A stretch of 33,045 nt of DNA from Candidatus Doudnabacteria bacterium RIFCSPHIGHO2_01_FULL_45_18 (GCA_001779915.1 MFEJ01000007.1:1-33045); one strand, 5' to 3'. Positions 1 through 7,131 are shown, numbered from the stretch's first letter. Notes: generated by a model from the letters alone, not told the origin. Numbers and translations: made by a program.

Positions 1-354
1 CCGATATACAAAGCCAATGTTCAAACTTTCGTGACTCTCCGTAATGTTACTCCTAAAGTTTCACTTGAGATTCTACGCAGGCTACCAGCTTATTTCAAAA
101 ATCCTACGGACCATTTTTCTCTCGATCCATCTTTCGAGCCGGACAGAGAAAATATTCCAGAAAATCTCAGGCATATTCCAGTAAACGACGATAATACTCG
201 AATCTTCAAAGAACTCCAACTGTGCAATAGACATGGATTGATAACCCCTGTAGACGCTGAGCATATGTATTATGCCGCTATTAACTCCAAGGCGTGCAAA
301 TTAACAGCATTGGGTGCCCATTACCGCAAACTCGCTGAAATGGCAAGAATTTGA
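1..354 (+). CDS. Hypothetical protein, C-terminal part (5' end outside window)
   Basis: The frame is open to the first base, so this is the 3' end of a longer gene and the GTG at 31 need not be the start. About 117 residues are visible, ending LGAHYRKLAEMARI and a TGA stop. There are no membrane segments or catalytic motifs, and the sequence is soluble and mixed-charge. I do not recognise the family; the tail loosely resembles the 'LTPLGxxF' ends of DUF4393/Abi-alpha-like proteins, which is only a guess. A perfect 15-bp inverted repeat follows closely and probably terminates its transcript. Confidence 0.55.
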   Translation, partial: PIYKANVQTFVTLRNVTPKVSLEILRRLPAYFKNPTDHFSLDPSFEPDRENIPENLRHIPVNDDNTRIFKELQLCNRHGLITPVDAEHMYYAAINSKACKLTALGAHYRKLAEMARI

Positions 355-391
355 TGGATCCAATATCCTAGTCTCATCTAAAACTCTAATC

Positions 392-432
392 AAAAGTGAC
401 ACATTTAGTAAGCCCATAAATGTGTCACTTTT
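392..432 (+). terminator. Hairpin terminator after the partial gene
   Basis: AAAAGTGACACATTT is followed after an 11-base spacer by its exact reverse complement, which ends in TTTT. The stem is 15 bp without mismatch and A/T-flanked on both sides, so it could terminate on either strand. The TGTCACTTTTGTAACATT stretch also recalls the ends of some insertion sequences, but no transposase is present. Confidence 0.7.
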
Positions 433-526
433 GTAACATTTCAAAATTAGACCCCTGGAAAAGTCGCGGGGTGATACACCTTTGAAGTGTCCCATTTTAC
501 CCCTACCTAAGTGCCTAATTTTGAGT

Positions 527-532
527 TATAAT
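527..532 (+). promoter_or_regulatory. -10 element for the candidate small RNA
   Basis: A consensus TATAAT lies about 7 bases before a GC-rich structured segment that ends in a hairpin terminator. No good -35 box is visible 17 bases upstream. Confidence 0.45.
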
Positions 533-538
533 TTATCT

Positions 539-658
539 ATCGAATACCCTTTGAAAAGCCCTACCCGGTTGGTCGGCAACAGGAGGGGCACCCCAGTTAG
601 TGAGACCGAAGAGGGTCCTTAACTCCCAAATAAAGAATCGCCGGATAGGCGGTTTTTT
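539..658 (+). ncRNA. Candidate structured small RNA or leader, unassigned
   Basis: A noncoding stretch of about 120 bases lies between a consensus -10 and an intrinsic terminator. It can fold into an arm GCCCT/AGGGGC enclosing GTTG-GTCGG-CAAC, a GGGGCACCCC element, and a longer hairpin with stems AGTTA/TAACT and GACC/GGTC, followed by the terminator. It lacks the SRP RNA core GGTCCGGAAGGAAGC and matches no riboswitch core I could recall (TPP, FMN, SAM, fluoride and ykkC were considered). It may be a free small RNA or an attenuating leader for the metal operon that starts 70 bases later. Confidence 0.45.
636..658 (+). terminator. Intrinsic terminator of the candidate RNA
   Basis: Stem AATCGCC/GGCGGTT (one G-T pair), loop GGATA, followed by a run of T. 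Confidence 0.75.
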
Positions 659-667
659 GTTTTGGAC

Positions 668-713
668 TTGACAGCACCCTTATTTATGGTACTATATAGG
701 GGTATAGGGTATT
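668..713 (+). promoter_or_regulatory. Promoter and probable CsoR/RcnR-type operator
   Basis: A perfect TTGACA (668-673) is followed by ACTATA/TATATA at 17-19 bases spacing. Overlapping and following the -10 is a tandem pair TATAGGGG-TATAGGGT. G-tracts flanked by TA-rich bases are typical operators of the CsoR/RcnR/FrmR family, and the adjacent gene encodes such a repressor. Autoregulation of the whole operon is therefore likely. Confidence 0.6.
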
Positions 714-729
714 ATTAAACTTAAGTATC

Positions 730-1011
730 ATGAATCACAAACTGGATCAGAAGCTCAAGAACCGAGCCATACACAGGGCAAAGATTATAGGAGGACAACT
801 AGAGGGCCTGGTCAAGTCTATTGAGAGCGAGGAGTATTGTCCTATTTTACTGGAACGATCCTTAGCTATCCAAAAGTCGCTTAAAAGTTTAAACGCCTTT
901 TTGCTTGAAAACCATCTTAAAATCCACGTAACACATCAGATCAAGCATGAAGGACAAGAGGAGAAGGCCATTAAGGAATTAATTAAGGTGTATACCTTAT
1001 CGAATAGATAA
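730..1011 (+). CDS. CsoR/RcnR-family metal-sensing repressor
   Basis: A 93-residue all-helical protein of the DUF156 (CsoR/RcnR/FrmR) family, which releases DNA on binding a metal or other inducer. The N-terminal helix carries the family's RxxxxxGQLxGL pattern (HRAKIIGGQLEGL). Candidate ligands are H3, C37, H62 and H66. The Cys-His pair is shared with Cu(I)-sensing CsoR, but CsoR has Cys where H66 stands; the H-C-H-H set is that of the Ni/Co sensor RcnR. It is the first gene of the metal operon, behind a G-tract operator. Family assignment is strong; the sensed metal is uncertain. Confidence 0.85.
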   Translation: MNHKLDQKLKNRAIHRAKIIGGQLEGLVKSIESEEYCPILLERSLAIQKSLKSLNAFLLENHLKIHVTHQIKHEGQEEKAIKELIKVYTLSNR

Positions 1012-1015
1012 ATAT

Positions 1016-1147
1016 ATGATGGGTAATTATGGAAATGTGTTTGGTTGGGGTTTTGGCGGAGGTATTATGATGCTCGTATTTTGGATCGCAGTGATTGTGT
1101 GCATTGCGCAGTCGGTAAAAGAAATAAGTGGCAAGCAGAACGATTAA
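1016..1147 (+). CDS. Small glycine-rich membrane protein (43 aa)
   Basis: Too short for the ORF track. It starts with ATGATGGGT five bases after the repressor's stop. The sequence MMGNYGNVFGWGFGG is followed by a hydrophobic helix and a short charged tail (VKEISGKQND). Such Met/Gly/aromatic-rich single-span peptides commonly accompany copper and mercury genes in small-genome bacteria, some ending in a SHOCT motif, which is not seen here. Its position in the operon suggests a role in metal handling at the membrane; no specific function can be given. Confidence 0.6.
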   Translation: MMGNYGNVFGWGFGGGIMMLVFWIAVIVCIAQSVKEISGKQND

Positions 1148-1172
1148 TCTTATTTTAAGTAAGTACCACGCC

Positions 1173-1403
1173 ATGTCAAACAATCATAAAAATGCCGGGC
1201 ATAAAGGAATGACGTGGATGATGATTTCCTGTCTCCTCCTACTGGGTGTTCTATTTCTTCGTGGGGATAATCTATCTTTAGGCGGAGACATCTGGCCAAT
1301 TCTTGTCGGGGTCTTTATGGTCGCACATGTCTGGGTGATGTTAAAAGGCCACGATGGCGATACTAGCCGGGATTACCACGAACATGACCCTAAACATCAA
1401 TAA
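1173..1403 (+). CDS. DUF2933-like small membrane protein
   Basis: I chose the ATG at 1173 (MSNNHKNAGHKGMTWMM) over the track's upstream start, because the family begins with a short His-rich segment. The 76 residues comprise a His-rich N-terminus, two hydrophobic helices (about 14-30 and 40-58) and a His/Asp-rich tail (HDGDTSRDYHEHDPKHQ). That layout matches DUF2933 proteins found in metal-resistance operons. The histidines could bind metal on the membrane surface. It sits 25 bases after the 43-aa gene and just before the DUF1573 gene. Confidence 0.65.
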   Translation: MSNNHKNAGHKGMTWMMISCLLLLGVLFLRGDNLSLGGDIWPILVGVFMVAHVWVMLKGHDGDTSRDYHEHDPKHQ

Positions 1404-1407
1404 CACT

Positions 1408-1917
1408 ATGACCAAACAAGTAAAAATTATAGGCGGTATCGGGATAGGAATTGTGGCATTAGGAGCCTTGCTGTTTTATGCACAACCATCAAGCAATCAA
1501 CCCTCTGGCACGTTTGACAGGAATGCTCCGTCAAATGCCATTTCGGTACTAGGAGCAAGTAACTACGACTTTGGCCCAATATCCATGAAAAACGGGAAGG
1601 TCAGCACGACTTTCAAAATTAAAAATATACAAAGCGAACCAGTAACATTAAGTAAACTCTATACCTCATGCATGTGCACAGAAGTGACACTCAAAGTTGC
1701 AAGCAGGACGCAGGGACCCTTTAGTATGTTAGGACATGGCCCTATCCCAAAATTCAACGAAATTTTACAGCCCAATGAGGAAGCAGAGATTGAAGTTGTC
1801 TATGATCCGGCGGCACACGGCCCCTCCGGTGTAGGAAAAATTCAAAGAACGGTAACACTAGAAAATAATACCGGACAGCCAGTTGAACTTCTGGTTGCCG
1901 CTAATGTTACGCCTTAA
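1408..1917 (+). CDS. DUF1573 domain protein, membrane-anchored
   Basis: The start is the ATG at 1408 (MTKQVKIIGG), four bases after the upstream stop; the track start lies inside the previous gene. A signal anchor (about 5-25) is followed by a beta-sandwich domain with the DUF1573 pattern: NYDFGPISMKNG, FKIKNIQSEPVTL, then TSCMCTEV. The paired cysteines (CMC) are the family hallmark and could hold metal or take part in thiol exchange. The bulk of the protein should lie outside the membrane. The next gene, a CcdA-like electron carrier, makes a redox role plausible. Confidence 0.75.
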   Translation: MTKQVKIIGGIGIGIVALGALLFYAQPSSNQPSGTFDRNAPSNAISVLGASNYDFGPISMKNGKVSTTFKIKNIQSEPVTLSKLYTSCMCTEVTLKVASRTQGPFSMLGHGPIPKFNEILQPNEEAEIEVVYDPAAHGPSGVGKIQRTVTLENNTGQPVELLVAANVTP

Positions 1918-1922
1918 ATTTT

Positions 1923-2711
1923 ATGAATAAATACCGAAATCTTATTGTGCTAGTTGCCACCGCCCTGCTTCTGTTTGGAGGAGCTATTTTCTTCCAAAAA
2001 TTTCAGTTAGGTGGGGAGTGGCTATGGAGCATAAGCGACGGCGGTAAAGCACTTTTGCCGCTCATTGTCGTTTCGTCGCTGGTAGACAGCATCAACCCTT
2101 GTGCTTTCTCCATCTTAATTGTCAGTATTATTTTCCTGTTCAGCTTGGGTAAAACTCGAGAGAAAATTTTGAAATACGGTCTGTTTTATATCTTAGGAAT
2201 CTTTGCGGTCTACCTACTGATCGGCTTAGGACTTCTCCAAGTCCTCCATATTTTTAATGTTCCGCACTTCATGTCAAAGGTCGGAGCAGGACTACTGATC
2301 TTTTTCGGCATCGTAAATATTTTAGAGACGCTGTTTCCAAAGTTTCCGATTCGCTTTGCTATTCCCCACAGTGCTCACAGCAAGATGAACCAGCTGATAG
2401 AAAAAGTCAGCTTGCCGGGCATGTTCGCATTGGGAGCACTGGTCGGCCTGTGCGAGTTTCCATGCACTGGCGGACCCTACTTAACTACCGTGGGATTGTT
2501 GCACGACATGAAGACCTATTGGATAGGTGCCGGTTATCTCGTTCTCTACAATCTCATCTTTATCTCACCGCTTGTAGTGATTCTCTCGATCGCCAGCAAT
2601 AAAGTATTGGTAGAAAAGGTGCAAGACTTCCAAAAATTAAACAAGAGATGGATGAAAGTTGTTGCCGGATTCTTAATGATCGTCTTAGCTTTCGTCATCC
2701 TAAGTCTTTAA
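1923..2711 (+). CDS. CcdA/DsbD-like transmembrane thiol-electron transporter
   Basis: A 262-residue protein with about seven membrane helices and the two conserved CcdA cysteine motifs, SINPCAFS (about residue 59) and GLCEFPCTGGPYL (about 178). The family moves electrons from cytoplasmic thioredoxin across the membrane to extracellular thiol proteins. It starts five bases after the DUF1573 stop and ends four bases before the CPIC protein, so these are clearly one operon. The CxxxC form of the second motif is usual for the short CcdA branch. Its partner here is probably one of the neighbouring Cys proteins. Confidence 0.85.
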   Translation: MNKYRNLIVLVATALLLFGGAIFFQKFQLGGEWLWSISDGGKALLPLIVVSSLVDSINPCAFSILIVSIIFLFSLGKTREKILKYGLFYILGIFAVYLLIGLGLLQVLHIFNVPHFMSKVGAGLLIFFGIVNILETLFPKFPIRFAIPHSAHSKMNQLIEKVSLPGMFALGALVGLCEFPCTGGPYLTTVGLLHDMKTYWIGAGYLVLYNLIFISPLVVILSIASNKVLVEKVQDFQKLNKRWMKVVAGFLMIVLAFVILSL

Positions 2712-2715
2712 CTCC

Positions 2716-3123
2716 ATGATCTATTATCTTTTAATAATTTTTCTTCTCACCCTTGTATTCTGGGTATTATACAGATCTCGGATTATCGCTTTTTGTCCAA
2801 TCTGTGCGGTGACGGTGATTACTTGGGTCGGTGGACTACTGGCGATACATCTGCGCGTTTCGTGGGCTAACCCTTTCGTTGTCGCTATTCTTATGGGAGC
2901 AAGTATGGGGGCGTTAGCAGAAAAGTACGGCCGCCGATTCGGGTTGCTTTGGAAAACGGCAATGATACTTCTTGGCATAAGCTCGATCTATTTCCTTGTC
3001 CAGCCAGATGGACTCTATGAAGGTCTGGGAATTACCACCGTTCTGCTTGGTATTACATTTTTTTCACACAAAGGTACACCAGCAGAGCATGTGCGTGGAG
3101 ATTTATTTAAAGATTGTTGCTAA
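2716..3123 (+). CDS. Membrane protein with CPIC motif and terminal CC
   Basis: 135 residues with about four membrane helices. FCPICAVTVITW follows the first helix, giving a CxxC pair at the membrane face, and the protein ends in DLFKDCC. I recall no named family with certainty. A CxxC and a terminal CC in a membrane protein placed between a CcdA-like carrier and a metal ATPase suggest either a thiol-redox partner of CcdA or a metal relay. It is separated from its neighbours by only 4 bases on each side. Confidence 0.6.
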   Translation: MIYYLLIIFLLTLVFWVLYRSRIIAFCPICAVTVITWVGGLLAIHLRVSWANPFVVAILMGASMGALAEKYGRRFGLLWKTAMILLGISSIYFLVQPDGLYEGLGITTVLLGITFFSHKGTPAEHVRGDLFKDCC

Positions 3124-3127
3124 AATC

Positions 3128-5302
3128 ATGAACCACAATCATCACACACCCGAAGAAACTTTGTATACCTGCCCTATGCATCCAGAAGTAGTTAAAAATG
3201 CACCTGGCAAATGCCCGGGATGCGGGATGGATTTGATTCCAAAAAAACCCGATCCGCGCGCGGGTCACGATATGCAAAAAATGAGCGGTATGGATCATGA
3301 AGCGGCGATGACGAATCCGGCAATGGCCAAGCAGATGGAAGCGGACATGCGCCGCCGATTTTGGATTTCCTTTTTGCTGTCCATTCCTATTTTTCTATAT
3401 TCTCCGGTAGGAGTTATTTTTTTCAAACTGAATCTTCCTGCGCCAATCCCTATTAACTGGATACTTTTTATTCTTACCACGCCAATTGTCTTTTGGACTG
3501 GTTCCATTTTTATTACCGGTACTTATTATTCGCTCAAAGCTAAAAAACTCAATATGGCCGTGCTTATTGCTACCGGCGTTTTGGCGGCATATCTTTTCAG
3601 CGTACTGTTAACATTTATCCGTCCGGAGTCGGAAACCTTCTATGAAGCGGCGGCTTTATTGGTAACCTTCGTACTTTTTGGTCACTGGATGGAAATGAAG
3701 TCGCGACGGGGAACTTCCGATGCGCTCCGTGCGCTTTTCGACCTGGTGCCGCCCAAAGCCAAGGTCATTCGTTCTGGCAAAGAGATCAGTATCCCCAGTG
3801 CGGAAATAGTTCAGGGCGATATCGTTGTGCTTAGGCCCGGCGACAAGGTGCCGGTGGATGGTGAAGTAATCCTGGGCGAAACTTCTATTGACGAATCACT
3901 GGTCACCGGGGAATCTATCCCGGTCACTAAAACCGTCGGTGCAAAAGTGGTGGGAGGATCGGTAAATCTTACCGGTCTTGCACAATTTAAAGCCACAAAA
4001 GTGGGATCGGAAACGGTATTGGCACAGATCATAAAAATGGTTGAGACCGCACAGAACTCCAAAGCTCCCGGTCAGCGCATGGCGGACAAAGCTGCCGGTG
4101 GGCTTGTTATGGTGGCCATTGGTTCCGGTCTGGCCGCCTTCTTTGGGTGGTATTTTGGTGCTGATGCCGGACTTCTCACCGCTTTGACATTTGCTATTTC
4201 AACAATTGTTATCGCATGCCCTGATGCATTGGGGCTGGCGACGCCGACGGCCGTTGCGGTCGGGACTGGTATTGGCGCAAAACATAATATTCTCATTAAG
4301 GATGCGGCGACACTTGAAAATACCTCGAGGCTTACAGCTATCGTGCTTGATAAAACCGGCACGCTCACGGAGGGCAAGCCAAAAGTTACTGAAGTCGTTG
4401 TCCGCTCCGGATACGAGCATCACGAAGTCTTATCGCTTGCCGCTTCGGCCGAACGAGGTTCAAATCATCCCATCAGTCTCGCTATTCTCGAAGAAGCGCA
4501 AAAGAATGGTCTTGAGACAAATGAAAAAGTAGAAAAGTTTGAGAGCATCGGCGGGCACGGCGTCAAAGCCATGGTCAACGGCAAGTCTGTTATTGCGGGC
4601 ACTGAACGCCTGATGCAACAAAACAAGATTAATCTCTCGCCGATCAAAAAAGAAATTGACCGTCTCCTTAATACCGGAAATACCATTAGCATTGTAGCCA
4701 TTAATGGACAGGTGGCAGGTGCCATCGGTGTCGCTGACACCATTCGGCTATCAGCTAAGAAATCAATATCCGCACTTAAGTCGCTTGGACTAGAGGTCGC
4801 AATGATTACCGGGGATCATGAACAAGTAGCCAAGGTGGTATCAAGCGAACTCGGCATAGATCGCTATTTTGCTCAAGTGCTTCCCGAAGAAAAGGCAAAG
4901 TATGTCAAAAAACTCCAAGATGAGGGTAAGTTTGTCGCTATGGTTGGAGATGGCATCAATGACGCTCCGGCCCTAGCGCAAGCAGATATCGGCATTGCTA
5001 TCGGTGCCGGTACGGACGTAGCTATCGAAACCGGCAACATCGTGCTCATGAAGTCAGATCCTTACGATATTGTGGTCGCCATCAGGTTATCCAAAGCCAC
5101 CGTCACCAAAATGAAGCAGAATCTCTTTTGGGCGGCTATCTACAACATACTGGCTATTCCAGTCGCGGCCGGGGTGTTTTATCCTTCGCTCGGCTGGTCG
5201 CTTCGGCCGGAGATTGCCGCTTTGCTTATGTCTGCTTCCTCGATCATTGTTGCCACAAATGCGGTACTGCTGAAGCGCGTTGAACCAAAATTAAAGGTAT
5301 AG
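3128..5302 (+). CDS. P1B-type heavy-metal (probably copper) ATPase with HMBD
   Basis: The start is the ATG at 3128 (MNHNHHTPEETLYTCPMHP); the track start at 2996 lies inside the previous gene. The order is: a His-rich N-terminus; a heavy-metal-binding YHS-like domain (TCPMHPEV...CPGCGMDLIPK, about 14-40); paired helices; actuator loop with TGES; TM6 motif ACPDALGLATP (about 363); DKTGTLTEGK phosphorylation site (about 407); SNHP nucleotide loop; GDGINDAPAL hinge; and late helices with YN and MSASS, as in Cu(I) pumps. The 724-aa length fits CopA/CopB. The metal-binding CPC or CPH is replaced by CPD, so specificity is uncertain. It exports metal from the cytoplasm. Confidence 0.9.
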   Translation: MNHNHHTPEETLYTCPMHPEVVKNAPGKCPGCGMDLIPKKPDPRAGHDMQKMSGMDHEAAMTNPAMAKQMEADMRRRFWISFLLSIPIFLYSPVGVIFFKLNLPAPIPINWILFILTTPIVFWTGSIFITGTYYSLKAKKLNMAVLIATGVLAAYLFSVLLTFIRPESETFYEAAALLVTFVLFGHWMEMKSRRGTSDALRALFDLVPPKAKVIRSGKEISIPSAEIVQGDIVVLRPGDKVPVDGEVILGETSIDESLVTGESIPVTKTVGAKVVGGSVNLTGLAQFKATKVGSETVLAQIIKMVETAQNSKAPGQRMADKAAGGLVMVAIGSGLAAFFGWYFGADAGLLTALTFAISTIVIACPDALGLATPTAVAVGTGIGAKHNILIKDAATLENTSRLTAIVLDKTGTLTEGKPKVTEVVVRSGYEHHEVLSLAASAERGSNHPISLAILEEAQKNGLETNEKVEKFESIGGHGVKAMVNGKSVIAGTERLMQQNKINLSPIKKEIDRLLNTGNTISIVAINGQVAGAIGVADTIRLSAKKSISALKSLGLEVAMITGDHEQVAKVVSSELGIDRYFAQVLPEEKAKYVKKLQDEGKFVAMVGDGINDAPALAQADIGIAIGAGTDVAIETGNIVLMKSDPYDIVVAIRLSKATVTKMKQNLFWAAIYNILAIPVAAGVFYPSLGWSLRPEIAALLMSASSIIVATNAVLLKRVEPKLKV

Positions 5303-5316
5303 TTAACCAAAAGCCT

Positions 5317-5432
5317 ATGAAAAATATCTTTACATCGGTCTTGATGCCGTAGTTATCATTGCAGGAGCGATCTTTCTGTCCCAGAATCAATCGCCTGGAA
5401 CGTTTGTTGTTCACCAAAGGGCGGTTTTTTGA
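5317..5432 (+). pseudogene. Decayed N-terminus of a membrane-anchored protein
   Basis: From ATGAAAAATATC the reading frame hits a stop after ten codons. One extra A in the A-run would give MKKYLYIGLDAVVIIAGAIFLSQNQSPGTF and then a short tail to a TGA. This is a charged start, a membrane anchor and a linker much like that of the DUF1573 gene upstream (QPSGTF). The coding sequence is lost after GTF. I read it as the frameshifted stub of a former secreted or anchored gene at the end of the metal operon. Confidence 0.5.
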
Positions 5433-5438
5433 TATCAT
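5424..5438 (+). promoter_or_regulatory. T-tract plus -10 element (TVP38-like gene)
   Basis: GTTTTTTGATATCAT: a six-T run, G, then TATCAT 6 bases before the start ATG. It is the first of four successive genes with the same T6-G-N-TATNAT arrangement. Confidence 0.35.
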
Positions 5439-5444
5439 TTAAGT

Positions 5445-6089
5445 ATGCACAACAAGAGGATTTTTTATACCGTAGTTTTACTGCTGTTTCTAGCGCTTTT
5501 ATTTCAGTCATCCATATTTTTGCAAGAAATTTTGCGGGAATTTACGGGTTCGCTGATTGGCTTTGAAGAATTTAATCCCAGGCCGGCCATGATTTTGTTT
5601 GTCCTTTTTGCCAGTCTTTCCGTGCTAGCCGGTCCGTTTAGCAGTTTTCCGTTGGTCCCACCCGCGGTTTTAATTTGGGGCTTACCCATGACTTTAGTGT
5701 TGCTTTACTTAGGTTGGCTGATGGGGAACTGTATCGCGTACTTTATTGGTAGATTTTTTGGCCGGTTTTTGGTGGATAAAATCGTGGGCGAGGCCAAGGT
5801 TGGTAATTGGATTAATTCTTTGAAAGCAAAACTTACTTTTTTCTATTTGCTGTTGTTTCGGATAGCCACACCCTCAGAAACCGGTTATGCGTTTGGGGTC
5901 ATTCATTACGACTTTGCCAAATATTTGATTATTTCTATGCTCGCGGAATTACCATTTGTGCTTCTCATGGTATATGCCGGCGAAGCTTTCACCAGATCCA
6001 GCACGTACGCGCTCATCAGTCTGGTTTGGATCTGGGCGATCATTATTTTTTTGGCTCTATATTTTTTTCGGAAAGCGAGCAAACGGTAG
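5445..6089 (+). CDS. TVP38/TMEM64 family (DedA-like, VTT domain) membrane protein
   Basis: 214 residues with six or so membrane helices. The central region has the VTT-domain signature: a Pro-rich re-entrant loop (SSFPLVPPAVLIWG), a glycine-rich helix ending GNCIAYFIGRFFGRFLVDK, and a conserved arginine/proline segment (LLFRIATPSETGYAFG). Members of this superfamily move or scramble lipids or export small molecules; bacterial roles are poorly defined. It has its own -10 element, so it is probably not transcribed only with the ATPase gene. Family assignment is good, function open. Confidence 0.75.
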   Translation: MHNKRIFYTVVLLLFLALLFQSSIFLQEILREFTGSLIGFEEFNPRPAMILFVLFASLSVLAGPFSSFPLVPPAVLIWGLPMTLVLLYLGWLMGNCIAYFIGRFFGRFLVDKIVGEAKVGNWINSLKAKLTFFYLLLFRIATPSETGYAFGVIHYDFAKYLIISMLAELPFVLLMVYAGEAFTRSSTYALISLVWIWAIIIFLALYFFRKASKR

Positions 6090-6093
6090 CATT

Positions 6094-6105
6094 TTTTGGT
6101 ATAAT
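6094..6105 (+). promoter_or_regulatory. T-tract plus TATAAT promoter element
   Basis: TTTTTTGGTATAAT directly after the TVP38-like stop; ATG of the next gene lies 36 bases downstream. Confidence 0.5.
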
Positions 6106-6141
6106 GAAAACATAACTAACACATAGTCTGCAAGGACCCTT

Positions 6142-6690
6142 ATGCGCAAGATGTTTGAAAAACCCCGAGATATTATGTTATATCAGGAACGGACCGAGGA
6201 GCAAGAATTTGGCCGGGCCAAGAAAGCATACCGGATTTGCAGCAAATGTCGGGCGGTTTATTTTACCAAATCCTGGCATCATATTGACGCCATCGACGTG
6301 GCGAAAATTAAAAAACGTAGCACGCTTTGGGTCACTCGTTGTCCGGCCTGCCAAATGATCGCTGACCACCAGTACGAAGGAGCACTAACGATTAAAGATA
6401 TTCCCAAAAAATTTGCTGATGAATTACTGCATTTGATTAAGGCCTTTAGTAAAAGAGCTTATGAAAAAAATTGCCAGCATCGTTTAATCGCGGTAACGAA
6501 AGAAAGCCAAGACGCGTGGACAGTGACCACCACAGAAAATCAGCTGGCCAGCAAATTGGCAAAAAAAATCAAAGATGTCTTTGACCGAGTGGAACTGAAG
6601 GTCGCTTATTCCAAACAGCCGGATGATGTGGAGCGAATTTTGGTTCGATTCAAGCCTTATTTATCCTTGACCCCGAACAAAAAGCATTAG
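6142..6690 (+). CDS. Zinc-ribbon protein, NMD3/BCAM0308-like
   Basis: 182 residues, soluble and basic. The N-terminal third holds two CxxC pairs, ICSKCRAVYFTKSWHH (about 31-46) and RCPACQM (about 72-78), forming a treble-clef or zinc-ribbon fold as in NMD3-like and BCAM0308-like proteins. The C-terminal half (FADELLHLIKAFSKRAYEKN through VRFKPYL) is alpha/beta. Archaeal and eukaryotic NMD3 acts in ribosomal subunit export; for bacterial relatives the role is unknown, RNA binding being a reasonable guess. It stands alone with its own promoter. Confidence 0.6.
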   Translation: MRKMFEKPRDIMLYQERTEEQEFGRAKKAYRICSKCRAVYFTKSWHHIDAIDVAKIKKRSTLWVTRCPACQMIADHQYEGALTIKDIPKKFADELLHLIKAFSKRAYEKNCQHRLIAVTKESQDAWTVTTTENQLASKLAKKIKDVFDRVELKVAYSKQPDDVERILVRFKPYLSLTPNKKH

Positions 6691-6702
6691 TAAAAGTTAA
6701 TG

Positions 6703-6716
6703 TTTTTTGTTATAAT
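6703..6716 (+). promoter_or_regulatory. T-tract plus TATAAT promoter element
   Basis: TTTTTTGTTATAATTAA, preceded by GTAAAAGTTAA. The same combination recurs before the DUF305 gene at 7119-7176. A weak CATTA/TAATG hairpin with the T-run may also end the preceding gene. Confidence 0.5.
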
Positions 6717-6754
6717 TAAATTAGTCAGATAATTAAGTTGTTGGAAACAAACAT

Positions 6755-7123
6755 ATGTCAAATATGCAAAAAATGGAGTGGGTACTCAAAATCGGGGTAG
6801 CGGGCGAGTTCGTGGGTCATGGAGTTTTTGCGATCCAAGGCAAAAAGGATTGGATTGGCTGGATAGACCGGCTGCTTAATACTGGGGACGCAACCGCGGC
6901 AACTCTATTGATGATTGTCGGAATTATAGACATAGCGATTGCTTTAATCGTCTTGTTCCGACCGGTCAATTGGGTTTTGCTTTGGGCAGCGTTTTGGGGA
7001 CTATGGACGGCCCTGGTCCGGCCGATGATGGGACTTCCGGTATGGGATTTCATCGAGCGCTTTGCCAATTGGGCGGCTCCGCTTGCGCTTTATTATTTTT
7101 ATAACAGAAATAAAAGTCAGTAA
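6755..7123 (+). CDS. Small membrane protein, DoxX-like
   Basis: 122 residues with four hydrophobic segments. The N-terminal VLKIGVAGEFVGHGVFAI resembles the first helix of DoxX-like proteins, and the spacing of the later helices fits a four-helix bundle. No metal or redox motif stands out beyond one His in helix 1. It ends close to a terminator. DoxX relatives are linked to redox and sulfur-stress membrane complexes; here the role is unknown, though the neighbours concern metal handling. Confidence 0.5.
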   Translation: MSNMQKMEWVLKIGVAGEFVGHGVFAIQGKKDWIGWIDRLLNTGDATAATLLMIVGIIDIAIALIVLFRPVNWVLLWAAFWGLWTALVRPMMGLPVWDFIERFANWAAPLALYYFYNRNKSQ

Positions 7124-7131
7124 AAGTTAAA

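Noticed and set aside
301-495. Minus-strand 64-aa ORF and TGTCACTTTTGTAACATT as an insertion-sequence end
   Set aside because: The ORF has no transposase motif and spans an obvious terminator; one suggestive end without a partner is not enough.
539-658. Signal recognition particle RNA, TPP, FMN, SAM or guanidine riboswitch
   Set aside because: None of the conserved cores of these families can be found in the sequence.
2996-3127. Track's upstream extension of the P-type ATPase
   Set aside because: It overlaps the CPIC gene in another frame; MNHNHHTPEETLYTCPMHP at 3128 is the family-like start.
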